A stretch of DNA of 64,000 nt, taken from NCBI GenBank assembly GCA_964511625.1, contig CAZEJG010000005.1, positions 1-64,000 on the forward strand, in the 5' to 3' direction. This DNA comes from Pseudohoeflea sp964511625 (GTDB lineage Bacteria; Pseudomonadota; Alphaproteobacteria; Rhizobiales; Rhizobiaceae). Below are positions 10,475 through 19,773 of the stretch, piece by piece (position 1 is the first letter of the stretch; each line of letters opens with the position of its first letter). The notes beneath the pieces are model-generated. The model saw only the letters and a list, made by a program, of their open reading frames with translations, was not told the DNA's origin and made no database searches. The position numbers were made by a program, and so were the translations under genes.

Positions 10475-11344
10475 TCAAGCAGCAAATCGCCCGGCGTCGG
10501 AGCCGTAGTGGTTCACATAGCGCTCGGAGATCCGGCCGACCGGCAGGATGATCAGGATGTCGGTGGTGCCGAATTCGTTGTCGACCACGGCTTCGCTCGA
10601 GGTCATTGCCCCGAGACGCAGGTAGCCCTTGATCAGCGGCGGCATGGCGGCGAGTGCGGCGCGCGGCTGGATCGCCTCGATCGGCATCATGTCCATCGAC
10701 ACGCCGCGTCCGGGCATCGCCTTGACCGTCCATTCGTCCGGCGCGGCCGCCATGCCTGCGAGAAAGCTCAGCGCCATGGCGTGGGCATAGGCCTTGCTGC
10801 CGGGAAAAGAGGCACAGCCGAACATCGCCTGTACGTCGTGGGCCAGCGCATAGGCCCAGTTGCCCTGCCAGAGAAGCTCGATCGTGCGCTTGGTGCGATA
10901 GTCGGGCAGCACGCAGGAGCGGCCGAGTTCCATGAAGCGCTTGCCGGAATGCCGGGAGATCATCGTCTCGACGTCATATTCGCTCTGCGAATAGAAGCCG
11001 CCATGGCGCTCGGCCTTGTCCTGGGTGAGCAGCCGGTAGGTGCCTACGATCTGGTCCTCGACGTCGCCGTCGATGGCCGTATCGAGCACCAGAAGATGAT
11101 CGCAATAGGCGTCGATCCGGTCGAAGTCGCGCTTGAGCCGCATGGCGTCGGCGGGGAGCCGGGCGCCCATCTCCTCGACGAAGACCTTGTAGCGCAGCGC
11201 CTGGGCCGCCTCGATCTCGCGGGCGCCGCGTGCGACGCGAACCTGTAGGTTTCCGATCCGTCCCAAAACCTTCGACTTCTCGCCGGCGAAAGGCGGGAGA
11301 GCGGCCAGATCGCCGCTGGTGATGTGGTCTACCGCAATGGACAT
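10475..11344 (-). CDS. olsB: Ornithine-acyl-ACP N-acyltransferase OlsB (ornithine lipid synthesis)
   Basis: Transfers a 3-hydroxyacyl chain from acyl carrier protein to ornithine, the first step of ornithine-lipid synthesis, on the inner face of the membrane. The 289-residue protein has the OlsB/GNAT-type hallmarks: LQVRVARGAREIEAAQALRY near the N-terminus, FMELGRSCVLPDYRTKRTI in the middle and GYLRLGA near the end. Starts at 11359 and 11344 are both possible; the latter (MSIAVDH) has GAGG nine bases upstream. The partner olsA (second acylation) is not in the window. It is the only gene between hicA and the hybrid kinase and shares the kinase's strand. Confidence 0.88.
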   Translation of the reverse strand: MSIAVDHITSGDLAALPPFAGEKSKVLGRIGNLQVRVARGAREIEAAQALRYKVFVEEMGARLPADAMRLKRDFDRIDAYCDHLLVLDTAIDGDVEDQIVGTYRLLTQDKAERHGGFYSQSEYDVETMISRHSGKRFMELGRSCVLPDYRTKRTIELLWQGNWAYALAHDVQAMFGCASFPGSKAYAHAMALSFLAGMAAAPDEWTVKAMPGRGVSMDMMPIEAIQPRAALAAMPPLIKGYLRLGAMTSSEAVVDNEFGTTDILIILPVGRISERYVNHYGSDAGRFAA

Positions 11345-11386
11345 GGCCGTCAGCCTCATCGTTCCAGATGGCGGTCTATAACCATG

Positions 11387-11417
11387 ATTCTAAGACAATT
11401 GAGTGACACTTGTCCAA
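11387..11417 (-). promoter_or_regulatory. Possible olsB promoter
   Basis: On the minus strand TTGGAC (11417-11412) and TAGAAT (11392-11387) are 19 bases apart, 43 bases before the olsB start at 11344. The spacing is long, so this is tentative. Confidence 0.3.
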
Positions 11418-11456
11418 CGCTGTGGGGCGGGAAGGACAGCGAAATAGACGCCCCGA

Positions 11457-13772
11457 TCAGGCCTCGCGCGCCTTGCGTCCCTCGGCTGCGGTCACGCTGA
11501 CGAGGCGTGTGAACCACTCCGGATCCACCGGCTTTTCGGTATGGCCGTCGGCACCGTTGGCCAACAACAGATCGCGCTTCTCGGCCTGACCGTCGGCACT
11601 GAGAACGATGATCGGCAGCCGCCTGAGATTCTCCGCAGCTTCGACCGAGCGAATTTCCCGGATCGCCTCTTCGCCGTCGAGTTCGGGCATCGAGATGTCG
11701 GTGACCACGAGGTCGAAGCGGCACTTGCCGTCCGGACGCTCCAGCGCCGCGTCGACGAGGTCGAGGCCGTTTTCGACCAGGGTGACCCGGTGCCCGAGCC
11801 GCGCCAGCATGGTGCGCACGATCATCGCGTTGACCGGATTATCCTCCGCCAGAAGAATGTCGAAGGTCGGCGCGTCGGAGGGGCGCAGAAGCGTCGGGGT
11901 GGTAATGCCGCTTGAGGCGCGATTGCGCTCGTCGCGGTCGTCGCGGCGACCGAGCACGTTGACGAGAGAGACCGCGCGCACGGGGCGGACCAGCCAGCGC
12001 CCGGCGGCGAGCGCGGGTGAAAGCTTCAGGTCACGGCTGTCCTCCGGCGCGATCAGCACCGTCTTGCCGACACCCTCGCCGAGCTCGTGCGCCGTGGCTT
12101 CGACGAATTCTGCGTTCTCGCTGGCAATGCGCCGGTCGATGACGAGATCGGTCACGTCGCCGCCGAAACGGACGAGCGCCGCCTTCACCGTCTCGGGGGC
12201 CGCGGCGCGTTCGGCGCGACCACCCAGTTCGCGGATCGAACGGATCAGCGTTTCGGCCACCGGACCCACCGGCGCGAGCAGCAGGATGCTCTTGCCTTTC
12301 AGCGGACGACCGGCGAGATCGGGGTTCGGTGCGGCCGCGCATTCGGCCGCCTTGATCGGGATGGTGAAGGAGAACCGACTTCCTTCACCGGCTACGCTGT
12401 CGACGCGGATGCTGCCGCCGAGCGCCTGGGCGATGCGCGAGGAAATCGTCAGCCCGAGACCGGCGCCGCCATGGCGGCGCGTGGTGGAATTGTCGGCCCG
12501 CTCGAACTCGCCGAAAATGCGCTGCTGGTCCTCGGGCTTGAGGCCGGGTCCGGTGTCGGTGACCGAGAAGACCAGGCTGTCATCGGCGCGGTCAACCTCT
12601 ATCTGGATGCCGCCCTCGTCGGTGAACTTGATGGCGTTGCCGATGAGATTGAACAGAATCTGCTTGAGCCGCCCGGCGTCACTGACGATGGTTTCCGGCA
12701 CGTCGAAGGCGACGTGGCTGGCGATCTCGATCCCTTTTTCATGCGCCCGCGCGGCCATCAGCTCGCAGGTCGTCTGCACCAGCTCGCGTGGATTGCAGTC
12801 GTTCTCGCGCAAATGGAAGCGGCCGGCTTCGATGGAGGTCGTATCGAGCAGATCCTCCATCAGCTGGAGAAGCGAATAGCCGCTCTCGCGCACGGTCTTG
12901 AGATAGCCTGCCTGCTCGGCGGTCGTTTCCGTCTGGCTCAAGAGGTGGGTCATGCCCAGTATGCCGTTGAGCGGCGTGCGGATCTCGTGGCTGACGGTGG
13001 CGAGGAACCGGGTCTTGGCGGTGCTTGCGGCTTCCGCCCTGGCCTTCGCTTCGGCCAACTGTTCGCGCGCGGCGCGCTCGCCGGTGACCTCCCGGCCGAT
13101 GACATAGGTGACGAGCTTGCCCTGCGGATCGCGCGATGCCGTTTGCCGCCACGACCAGACCCGCTGGCACTCGCCTTCTCCGAGCCGCACCTCGCGGCCG
13201 GTCTCGGTGTCGAGAGGCACGATGCCGATCTCGACGAGGCTCTTGCCGAGCGGCTGGGTTTCGCCGGTAGCGGCGCGAAAGGTTTCGTTGGCCGAGGTAA
13301 CGCCGCCATCCGTGCCGATGGTTGCGAACATGTCGCCGAGCGCGTCGAACATCGATGCGATCTGCCCCTGTCCCTCTCCGCTTTCCCAGCGGCGGTCGAG
13401 GTCGAATTCCGACGTGGCCGGGCGCGCGCTTTTCCTTTTCCGGAGCAGAGCGGGCTTCGCGCCCGCCTTGCGCCGCGCCCGTTCGGCGCGCCGCCCGGTC
13501 AGCAGGGCGTTGCCGAAGGCAACAGCAGCGAGGCCTGCACCGGCGATAGCGAAGCCGACCGGAAGTTCCAGGGCGAGAACCGCCGCGGAACAGGCGAGAA
13601 GGGCGGCCGAACCGACGATGAGCAGCGCAGATGTCCCCGCGGCGCGCCTGGGTGTCGGCGGCGCTTCGACGAAGGGATCCGAAACTGCCGGAACACTGCT
13701 TTCGAATGCAGGTTCTTCACCGGCCAGATTGGCAAGCAATTCCCTTTGCATTCTGTGTGGTTCCGGGCTCAT
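11457..13772 (-). CDS. Hybrid sensor histidine kinase / response regulator
   Basis: A 771-residue inner-membrane hybrid kinase. Two hydrophobic segments at about 48-70 and 72-92 form a hairpin with almost no periplasmic loop, so it probably senses a membrane or cytoplasmic signal. A PAS domain spans about 140-235, HisKA has the phospho-accepting His262 in VSHEIRTPLNG, and the ATPase has NLIGNAIKFT and GAGLGLTI. A degenerate receiver-like stretch follows, then a canonical receiver from about 625 with phospho-acceptor Asp692 in VVTDISMPELDG. No histidine phosphotransfer domain or output gene is adjacent, so its partner lies elsewhere. I do not recognise a specific characterised orthologue. Confidence 0.88.
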   Translation of the reverse strand: MSPEPHRMQRELLANLAGEEPAFESSVPAVSDPFVEAPPTPRRAAGTSALLIVGSAALLACSAAVLALELPVGFAIAGAGLAAVAFGNALLTGRRAERARRKAGAKPALLRKRKSARPATSEFDLDRRWESGEGQGQIASMFDALGDMFATIGTDGGVTSANETFRAATGETQPLGKSLVEIGIVPLDTETGREVRLGEGECQRVWSWRQTASRDPQGKLVTYVIGREVTGERAAREQLAEAKARAEAASTAKTRFLATVSHEIRTPLNGILGMTHLLSQTETTAEQAGYLKTVRESGYSLLQLMEDLLDTTSIEAGRFHLRENDCNPRELVQTTCELMAARAHEKGIEIASHVAFDVPETIVSDAGRLKQILFNLIGNAIKFTDEGGIQIEVDRADDSLVFSVTDTGPGLKPEDQQRIFGEFERADNSTTRRHGGAGLGLTISSRIAQALGGSIRVDSVAGEGSRFSFTIPIKAAECAAAPNPDLAGRPLKGKSILLLAPVGPVAETLIRSIRELGGRAERAAAPETVKAALVRFGGDVTDLVIDRRIASENAEFVEATAHELGEGVGKTVLIAPEDSRDLKLSPALAAGRWLVRPVRAVSLVNVLGRRDDRDERNRASSGITTPTLLRPSDAPTFDILLAEDNPVNAMIVRTMLARLGHRVTLVENGLDLVDAALERPDGKCRFDLVVTDISMPELDGEEAIREIRSVEAAENLRRLPIIVLSADGQAEKRDLLLANGADGHTEKPVDPEWFTRLVSVTAAEGRKAREA

Positions 13773-13843
13773 GCGAGATCACTAACATGCGCCGGGTAAT
13801 CAAAGATTTCAGCCGATTGCTCGAATTTTACGGATATTGGCGA

Positions 13844-14839
13844 TTAGTGATCCATTTTGACCACGACGCGGCCGCGAATCCTGCCGTCGATGATGTCGTG
13901 GGCCGCCTCGATAACATCCTGGAAACCAATCTCGGTCGTCAGCGCCTCGAGCTTGGCGGTATCGAGATCGCGCGCCAGACGGGCCCAGGCTTCCTGCCTG
14001 AGCGCCAGCGGCGCCATAACCGAATCGATGCCGAGCAGCGACACGCCGCGCAGGATGAAGGGGGCGACCGAGGTCGGCAGGTCCATGCCCTGCGCCAGCC
14101 CGCAGGCGGTGATAGCGCCCCCGTAGGAGGTCATCGACAAAACGTTGGCCAGCGTGTGGCTGCCGACCGCGTCGATGCCACCGGCCCAGCGTTCCTTGGC
14201 GAGCGGCTTGGTCTGTCCGGACAGTTCGTCGCGGTGAATGATCTCGCTCGCGCCCAGTGACTTGAGGAAATCGGCTTCCTCGGTGCGTCCCGTCGAGGCG
14301 ATCACCTCGTAGCCGAGCTTGCCGAGAAGCGCGATCGCCACCGTGCCGACGCCGCCGTTTGCCCCGGTGACCACGACGGGGCCGCGGTCCGGCGTCAGGC
14401 CGTGGCGTTCGAGCGCCATCACGGAGAGCATCGCCGTATAGCCGGCGGTGCCGATCGCCATCGCAGCCCGTCCGTCGATGCCGTCGGGCATCTTGACCAG
14501 CCAGTCGCCGTTCAGCCGCGCATATTCGGCATAGGTACCGGTATGGGTCTCGCCGACGCCGAAGCCGTTGAGAATCACCCGGTCGCCGGCGGAGAAGCGG
14601 GGGTTGTCGGAGGTCTCCACCGTGCCGGCGCAATCGATACCGGGCACCATCGGCCAGCGCCGCACCACCGGCGCCTTGCCGGTGATCGCCAGTCCGTCCT
14701 TGTAGTTGACGGTGGTCCAGTCGACGCGGACGACCACGTCGCCCTCCATCAGGTCGTCGAGGCCGAGCTCTTTCCGCTCGACGCTCATTTCCTTGGCCTC
14801 GTTGCGGGTGAGCAGGATGCCGTTGAAACGGTCTTTCAT
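13844..14839 (-). CDS. acuI: Acrylyl-CoA reductase-like MDR oxidoreductase (AcuI/YhdH family)
   Basis: A 331-residue zinc-independent medium-chain dehydrogenase. The N-terminus MKDRFNGILLTRN and TVNYKDGLAITGKAPVVR are characteristic of the AcuI/YhdH group, which reduces acryloyl-CoA to propionyl-CoA with NADPH and so detoxifies acrylate. The Rossmann loop is VVVTGANGGVGTVAI at about 155-169, and VGETHTGTYAEYAR precedes it. The start at 14839 has GGGAGG six bases upstream. It sits alone between lspA and the hybrid kinase, both on the same strand. Without biochemical context the exact acyl substrate is inferred from the family. Confidence 0.82.
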   Translation of the reverse strand: MKDRFNGILLTRNEAKEMSVERKELGLDDLMEGDVVVRVDWTTVNYKDGLAITGKAPVVRRWPMVPGIDCAGTVETSDNPRFSAGDRVILNGFGVGETHTGTYAEYARLNGDWLVKMPDGIDGRAAMAIGTAGYTAMLSVMALERHGLTPDRGPVVVTGANGGVGTVAIALLGKLGYEVIASTGRTEEADFLKSLGASEIIHRDELSGQTKPLAKERWAGGIDAVGSHTLANVLSMTSYGGAITACGLAQGMDLPTSVAPFILRGVSLLGIDSVMAPLALRQEAWARLARDLDTAKLEALTTEIGFQDVIEAAHDIIDGRIRGRVVVKMDH

Positions 14840-14877
14840 GATGAACCTCCCTGATGGACCCCGCTCGTGGCGGGGGA

Positions 14878-15384
14878 TTATGTGTCGCCGGAGCCGCGCC
14901 TGTTGCGCGTCGCGCGCCAGTCGAGAAACTCGTCGAGGACGACGAAGGCGGCGCCCACCGAGATGAAGGCGTCCGCGAGATTGAATACCGCGAACGACCA
15001 GTTCTCGGTGTGAAACAGGATATAGTCGATGACGTAGCCGTGCCAGACGCGATCGATCAGGTTGCCGATCGCCCCGCCGATGATGATGCAGTAGCCCCAG
15101 TGGGCGAAATGCCGGTGAGGTTCGGTGCGGGCGCGCAGATAGAGCACGAAGACGATGACGACTGCGGCGATGATGGCAAGCCCGGTATCGCCCATGCCGG
15201 CCAGCATGGAGAAGGCGATCCCCTCATTGTAGGTCCGGAACAGCGACAGGAACGGGATCAGGTCCACCCGCTCGTGCATCGGCAGTCCGGTCTCGACGAG
15301 ATACTTGACGAACTGGTCGAGCCCCACGGCAGCGACCAGCCCGGCGAAGAAACCCGGCCAGCGGGCAACCACGGAGCCGCTCAT
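14878..15384 (-). CDS. lspA: Lipoprotein signal peptidase (signal peptidase II)
   Basis: Cleaves the signal peptide of diacylglyceryl-modified prolipoproteins at the periplasmic face of the inner membrane. The 168-residue protein has four hydrophobic segments and the two catalytic aspartate motifs GNLIDRV and FNLADAFIS. Its ATG overlaps the stop of the upstream TrmH-family gene by four bases, indicating translational coupling in one transcript: class I methyltransferase, TrmH-type, lspA. Confidence 0.95.
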   Translation of the reverse strand: MSGSVVARWPGFFAGLVAAVGLDQFVKYLVETGLPMHERVDLIPFLSLFRTYNEGIAFSMLAGMGDTGLAIIAAVVIVFVLYLRARTEPHRHFAHWGYCIIIGGAIGNLIDRVWHGYVIDYILFHTENWSFAVFNLADAFISVGAAFVVLDEFLDWRATRNRRGSGDT

Positions 15385-16235
15385 TCGGCCGGCTCGTCGA
15401 AGGAGAGCAGGTGCCGGCGCGCCTCGAAGAGCATCACGCCGGTGGCGACCGCGAGATTGAGCGAATCCGCCCGTCCCGCCTGAGGGATGCGCGCCAGCCG
15501 GTCGCAGCCTTCGGCCAGTTCGTCGGGCAGGCCCGCCTGTTCGTTGCCCATCAGGATGACGGTGGGCTTCTGCTTGTAGTCGATGGTGCGGTAATCGACC
15601 GAGCCCTTCAGATGCGTGCCGATGACGCTCGCGCCCGCCTTGCCCTTCCAGGCGAGGAAATCGGCGACGCCAGTTTTGGCCAGCGGCACCGAGAAGACCG
15701 AGCCCATGGTGGCGCGCACGGCTTCCATCGAGAACGGATCGACTGTCTCGCCGATCAGGATAATGCCCGAGGCACCGGCCGCGTCGGCGGTGCGGATGAT
15801 GGTGCCGAGATTGCCCGGATCGCGGACACGGTCGAGCGCCACCCAGGTCTCGCCCTCGGCCGGTCGGATCGCGGACAGCGGGGTCAGTTTCTGCTCGAAG
15901 ACGGCGATCACGGACTGCGGGTTGTCGCGCCGGGTGATCGCGGTCAGAACCTTCTCGCTGACTTCCAGCACCAGCCCGCCGCGCGCCACCGTCTTGGCGG
16001 CGACTTCCTCGACGATCTGCTTGCCGCGCGCCGCCTTGGCATAGATCAGCGTGCGGATGTTCCAGCCCTGCTCGAAGGCGTCGATGACGAGCTTCAGCCC
16101 CTCGGCGAGGAAGGTGCCGCTCTCGTCGCGGTTCTTCTTCTGCGAGAGCGCACGGATATCCTTGATGATCGGATTGGAGAGGCTCGTGACCTCTTTTACC
16201 TGCCCGACACGGGTTGCGGGACGTCTGTCATTCAT
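15381..16235 (-). CDS. TrmH/SpoU-family RNA 2'-O-methyltransferase
   Basis: A 284-residue SPOUT methyltransferase. The N-terminal substrate-binding domain (SLSNPIIKDIRALSQKK, GTFLAEGLKL) is followed by the SpoU knot motifs: DPGNLGTIIRTADAAG, VILMGNEQAGL and SLNLAVATGVMLFEARR. These bind S-adenosylmethionine and methylate a ribose 2'-hydroxyl in rRNA or tRNA. The specific nucleotide is not evident; RlmB-like and TsnR-like proteins share the pattern. It overlaps the upstream methyltransferase gene by eight bases and the downstream lspA by four. Confidence 0.9.
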   Translation of the reverse strand: MNDRRPATRVGQVKEVTSLSNPIIKDIRALSQKKNRDESGTFLAEGLKLVIDAFEQGWNIRTLIYAKAARGKQIVEEVAAKTVARGGLVLEVSEKVLTAITRRDNPQSVIAVFEQKLTPLSAIRPAEGETWVALDRVRDPGNLGTIIRTADAAGASGIILIGETVDPFSMEAVRATMGSVFSVPLAKTGVADFLAWKGKAGASVIGTHLKGSVDYRTIDYKQKPTVILMGNEQAGLPDELAEGCDRLARIPQAGRADSLNLAVATGVMLFEARRHLLSFDEPAE

Positions 16236-17256
16236 GGGGAAGCCACCGGCTGAACAGCGAGGTCGAGAGCGCGCGCGCCTCGGAAGCGTCGCCGCCCGTC
16301 TCGCGGATGATGAGTTCGCCCGATTCCACCCGGCCGCCGGCGCCGCGCATGGTCTCGCGCATCAGTTCGTGGATCGAGTAGAACGAGGCCCGGATCGAAT
16401 AGGCGGTAAGCACCAGACCGATCGGTTTTTTCGACAGCACCGCGCGGCAGACATCGAGCATCAGCGGCAGGTGATCGAACAACTGCCAGACCTCGCCGCT
16501 CGGCCCGCGCCCGAACTTCGGCGGATCGGTGAGGATGAGATCGTAGCTGTTGCCCCGCTTTTCCTCGCGCAGCAGGAACTTCATGGCGTCGTCGCAGATC
16601 CAGCGGACCGGTTTCTTCTCGAGCCCGGCCAGCGCCTGGTTCTCGCGCGCCCAGCCGATCGCCTTCTTCGATGCATCCACATGGGTCACTTCCGCGCCCG
16701 CCGCGGCCGCGATCAGCGAGGCGACGCCGGTATAGCCGAACAGGTTGAGTACCTTCGCCGGCGCGCCCTTCCGCGCCTCGATCTGCTGGACCATGAAGCG
16801 CCAGTGGGCCAGCTGTTCGGGAAACACGCCGACATGTCGGAACGAGGTCAGCCGACCGTGGAAATCGACATCCATCAGCCGCATCGGCCAGGTCTCGCCG
16901 AGCGGCGTCTTGGGGAAAGCCCAGCGCCCCAGCCCGTCTTCCTCGGTGTCGCCGGTAAATACCGCGTCCGCCGCATCCCACTCGCCCGGCTTCAGCCGTC
17001 GCGGCCAGAGCGCCTGCGCCTCGGGCCGGACGATCCGCATCGGGCCGTAGCGTTCGAGTTTTTCGCCGGCCCCCGAATCCAGAAGCTGGTAGCCAGGATC
17101 GCTCTCGGTTTCGAGGATGAGGGGAATGCGCTCGGCGGGCAGGGCGCCGGTGTGCCTGGTCAGCGGCCTGTCCACGAGCTGCGGTGCAGGCGTGGCGGCT
17201 TCCGGCTGATGAGGTTTCACCTTCGCCGCGCGACCCGCGTTGCGCTCACGGTTCAT
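16228..17256 (-). CDS. Class I SAM-dependent methyltransferase (RlmI/RlmK-type)
   Basis: Rossmann methyltransferase motifs are clear: VLNLFGYTGVASLIAA (motif I), THVDASKKAIGWARENQAL (motif II) and LILTDPPKFGRGPSGEV (motif IV, the DPP active-site loop). This is the pattern of 23S rRNA m5C or m7G methyltransferases of the RlmI/RlmK type, here without an obvious PUA domain. From ATG 17256 the protein has 342 residues. A GTG at 17355 would add 33 very basic residues with a plausible RNA-binding role, so the true start is uncertain; neither has a strong ribosome binding site. It heads the operon continuing to lspA and diverges from the CoxG-like gene. Confidence 0.85.
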   Translation of the reverse strand: MNRERNAGRAAKVKPHQPEAATPAPQLVDRPLTRHTGALPAERIPLILETESDPGYQLLDSGAGEKLERYGPMRIVRPEAQALWPRRLKPGEWDAADAVFTGDTEEDGLGRWAFPKTPLGETWPMRLMDVDFHGRLTSFRHVGVFPEQLAHWRFMVQQIEARKGAPAKVLNLFGYTGVASLIAAAAGAEVTHVDASKKAIGWARENQALAGLEKKPVRWICDDAMKFLLREEKRGNSYDLILTDPPKFGRGPSGEVWQLFDHLPLMLDVCRAVLSKKPIGLVLTAYSIRASFYSIHELMRETMRGAGGRVESGELIIRETGGDASEARALSTSLFSRWLPHE

Positions 17257-17509
17257 CGACGCCGGCTTGGCCTGTCGCGGTCCGCCGCGCGGGCTCGCGG
17301 GAGCGCCCTTCCGGTCGCCCGGTCGTCCTGCCTTGTCCCGCTTCCTGCCTGCCACGCGCTGTCGATCCCGATTGAACTTGATCCATAATGCCAAACGATT
17401 ATGTGTGAGAGCACATAGCAATCCGCCGAACGCTTGGCAAAGCGTGATTTGGCGGAAGCAGGGAACGACAACGGGCACCAACCCGAACGAACGACAGGGA
17501 GACCGCGCA

Positions 17510-17974
17510 ATGGAAATGATGGGCAAAGAGGAAATCGCAGCACCCCGCGAGAAGGTCTGGGAAGCGCTGAACGATCCGGATGTCCTGCGCCAGTGCATTC
17601 CCGGCTGCCAGGAGCTCGAGAAGATTTCCGACAACGAGATGACGGCCACGGTCAAGGTGAAGGTCGGCCCGGTCTCCGCCAACTTCAAGGGCCACGTCAC
17701 GCTCGAGAATATCGTCGCGCCGAAGAGCTACACGATCGTCGGTGAAGGCAAGGGCGGGATCGCGGGCTTCGCCAAGGGCGGCGCCGACGTCAAGCTCGAG
17801 GAAGAGGGCGATATCACCATCCTCAATTATGAGGTGACCGCCCAGGTCGGCGGCAAGCTGGCCCAGATGGGCTCGCGCCTTATCGATTCGACATCGAAAA
17901 AACTCGCCTCGCAGTTCTTCGCCAATCTCAACGAAGTCATCACCGGCGAGAAAAGCGAGCAGGAAACCGCCTGA
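17510..17974 (+). CDS. CoxG-like SRPBCC protein (carbon monoxide dehydrogenase subunit G family)
   Basis: A 154-residue START/SRPBCC-fold protein opening MEMMGKEEIAAPREKVWEALNDP and continuing with IPGCQELE, VGPVSANFKGHV and GFAKGGADVKL, all typical of the CoxG family. CoxG anchors CO dehydrogenase to the membrane in carboxydotrophs, but no coxSML genes are present here and solitary CoxG-like proteins are common, so a role in CO oxidation is not implied. The ATG at 17510 follows AGGGAGA. The frame is open upstream to 17240 but that part overlaps the divergent methyltransferase. Confidence 0.85.
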   Translation: MEMMGKEEIAAPREKVWEALNDPDVLRQCIPGCQELEKISDNEMTATVKVKVGPVSANFKGHVTLENIVAPKSYTIVGEGKGGIAGFAKGGADVKLEEEGDITILNYEVTAQVGGKLAQMGSRLIDSTSKKLASQFFANLNEVITGEKSEQETA

Positions 17975-18012
17975 TCGCGCCGGTCATCTCCAAAATTTCG
18001 GAGTAAGAAGCC

Positions 18013-18366
18013 TCAGCGGCCCGAATTGCCGAGCGCCGGCAGGCCCGGCCTGTCGTCCTTGGGCTCCGTGTCGGCCTTCAGCCGGTCGGCTTCCTTGTGC
18101 CACTTGACCGCTTCCTTCTTCGAGGAGCGGGCGCGGGCGCGATGCTTGCCCTGGGTGAGCCAGGTGGCTACCGAGCCGACGATCAGGCCGAGGATGAGGG
18201 CTGCGAACAGAAAGACGAAGAAGGGCAGGTCGATCGACAGCACCTGATCGCCCGGATCGAACGGATTGAGCGCCAGCGTCACAGTCTGGCGGTTGGCGAC
18301 CGACAGCACGATCAGCACGATGGCGACCGGAACCAGGATGAGAAGGCTGATGATGCGCTTGACCAT
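18013..18366 (-). CDS. LapA-domain membrane protein (DUF1049)
   Basis: A 117-residue inner-membrane protein with two transmembrane segments at about 4-24 and 45-68, separated by the short NRQTVTLALNPFDPG linker that marks LapA/DUF1049, and a basic cytoplasmic tail (KHRARARSSKKEAVKWHKEAD). In enteric bacteria LapA with LapB takes part in the control of LPS synthesis; in rhizobia the gene is constantly found beside ihfB and sppA as here. The start MVKRII at 18366 is preferred over an upstream in-frame ATG. Confidence 0.85.
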   Translation of the reverse strand: MVKRIISLLILVPVAIVLIVLSVANRQTVTLALNPFDPGDQVLSIDLPFFVFLFAALILGLIVGSVATWLTQGKHRARARSSKKEAVKWHKEADRLKADTEPKDDRPGLPALGNSGR

Positions 18367-18446
18367 GATCTCTCTACAAATGACGAACATGCGGGCGGGT
18401 TCCCGCTGTGGACTGAAAGCTGCCACCCCAAGACGGGTCTGTGGTA

Positions 18447-18737
18447 TCAGTCCTCGCCGTCAGGATTGAGGCGCTCGCGCAATTCCTTGCCGGTCTTGAA
18501 GAACGGCACCCACTTTTCCTCGACGAAGACAGGTTCGCCGGTGCGCGGGTTGCGGCCCGAACGCGGCGGACGGTTCTTGACGGAAAAGGCGCCAAAACCG
18601 CGAAGTTCGACCCGGTTGCCCTCTGCAAGTGCGTCGGTGATCTCGTCCAGCACGGCGTTGACGATGTTCTCGACGTCGCGATGGTACAGGTGGGGGTTGC
18701 GTGCCGCCACCGCCTGGACCAGTTCGGACTTGATCAT
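18447..18737 (-). CDS. ihfB: Integration host factor beta subunit
   Basis: A 96-residue DNA-bending protein of the HU/IHF family, forming a heterodimer with IhfA. The start MIKSELVQAVA and the C-terminal beta-arm GRNPRTGEPV, whose proline intercalates DNA, are diagnostic, and EKWVPFFKTGKELRERLN closes the protein as in IhfB. It lies between sppA (upstream, 19 bases) and the LapA gene, probably in one transcript. IHF commonly assists sigma-54 promoters, and rpoN is close by on the other strand. Confidence 0.95.
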   Translation of the reverse strand: MIKSELVQAVAARNPHLYHRDVENIVNAVLDEITDALAEGNRVELRGFGAFSVKNRPPRSGRNPRTGEPVFVEEKWVPFFKTGKELRERLNPDGED

Positions 18738-18756
18738 TAGGGGCCTCCCTCGACCT

Positions 18757-19713
18757 TTATGGCGAATTTCTTCCAGCCTGCCAAAGCGATAGCAGACCGT
18801 CAAGGAACAACTTGCCCCCGCCGAGCTGCCGGATCTCCTCGCTCAGCGAAACCGGGCTGCCGGTCACCTGCTCGACGGCCCTGCCGACGATCGACGGCAG
18901 GAGGCCGCCGGTCTGTTCGCGGCGCGGCTTCCACTCCAGCATGTCGAGCGTGTCGTCAACCCCACGTTCTTTCAGATAGGCGCGGATCTCCGTCTCGCCG
19001 CCGAGGTCGTCGACCAGTCCGTTGCCAAGCCCCTGCCGGCCGGTGAAGATCGAGCCGTCCGACAGGCTGAGCGCCCTCTGCCGGTCCATATTGCGCTCCT
19101 GCGCCACCAGGTCTACGAACCAGTCATAGCTGTCGAGCACCATCGAGCGGATCATCGCCTCCGCCTCGGGACTTGCGGGATGGAAGGGCGAAGGCTCGGC
19201 CTTCAGCGGCGAGGATTTGATCTCGTTCATGCTGACGCCGATCTTGTCCATCAGCTCGCCCACTTGCGGGTACTGGAAGATCACGCCGATGGAGCCGACG
19301 ATCGATGTCTCGCCGGCCACGATGTGGTCCGTCGAGGCGGCGATCATGTAACCGGCGGAGGCGGCGAGCGTGCGCACGTCGGCGACGACCGGCTTTTTCT
19401 TCCGCGCGTCCAGCAGCGCCTTGCGCAGCTGTTCCCCGCCATAGGTGGTGCCGCCCGGCGACGAGACCGACACGACGATCGCCTTGACCGTGTCGGCCCC
19501 GGCGGCCTCCTCGATCGTCTCGACCAGCCGTGCGTCGTCGGTGATCACGCCGGCGATGTCGATGCGGGCGATGTGGTCGGCGCCGCGCTGGTCCGGTGTC
19601 GCGGCATAGATAATTATGCCGATTGCGACGAGCACGATGACGATTGCCACGGCGCGCCAGAAGCCGAGTTTGCGTCTCAGCCGGCGTCGGTCGATAAGCT
19701 GATCGGCATCCAT
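18757..19713 (-). CDS. sppA: Signal peptide peptidase SppA (short form)
   Basis: A 318-residue membrane-anchored serine protease that degrades cleaved signal peptides. One N-terminal transmembrane segment (about 19-41) is followed by a single SppA/ClpP-like domain: VSSPGGTTYGGEQLR, the nucleophile region TLAASAGYMIAAS, and IKSSPLKAEPSPF carrying the catalytic lysine. The single-domain length marks the short form found in alphaproteobacteria, which works as a larger oligomer. ATG 19713 has GGGAGGAC upstream; open sequence further upstream has no similarity. It heads the sppA-ihfB-lapA transcript and diverges from lptC. Confidence 0.92.
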   Translation of the reverse strand: MDADQLIDRRRLRRKLGFWRAVAIVIVLVAIGIIIYAATPDQRGADHIARIDIAGVITDDARLVETIEEAAGADTVKAIVVSVSSPGGTTYGGEQLRKALLDARKKKPVVADVRTLAASAGYMIAASTDHIVAGETSIVGSIGVIFQYPQVGELMDKIGVSMNEIKSSPLKAEPSPFHPASPEAEAMIRSMVLDSYDWFVDLVAQERNMDRQRALSLSDGSIFTGRQGLGNGLVDDLGGETEIRAYLKERGVDDTLDMLEWKPRREQTGGLLPSIVGRAVEQVTGSPVSLSEEIRQLGGGKLFLDGLLSLWQAGRNSP

Positions 19714-19773
19714 GTGCGGTGTCCTCCCGGAGACGGGTTTGGGGCAGTCGCCGTCGCGCGGCGGGCCTTCGTG

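Noticed and set aside
17510..17974. CO oxidation role for the CoxG-like protein
   Set aside because: No coxS, coxM or coxL gene is present; solitary CoxG-like proteins are widespread.
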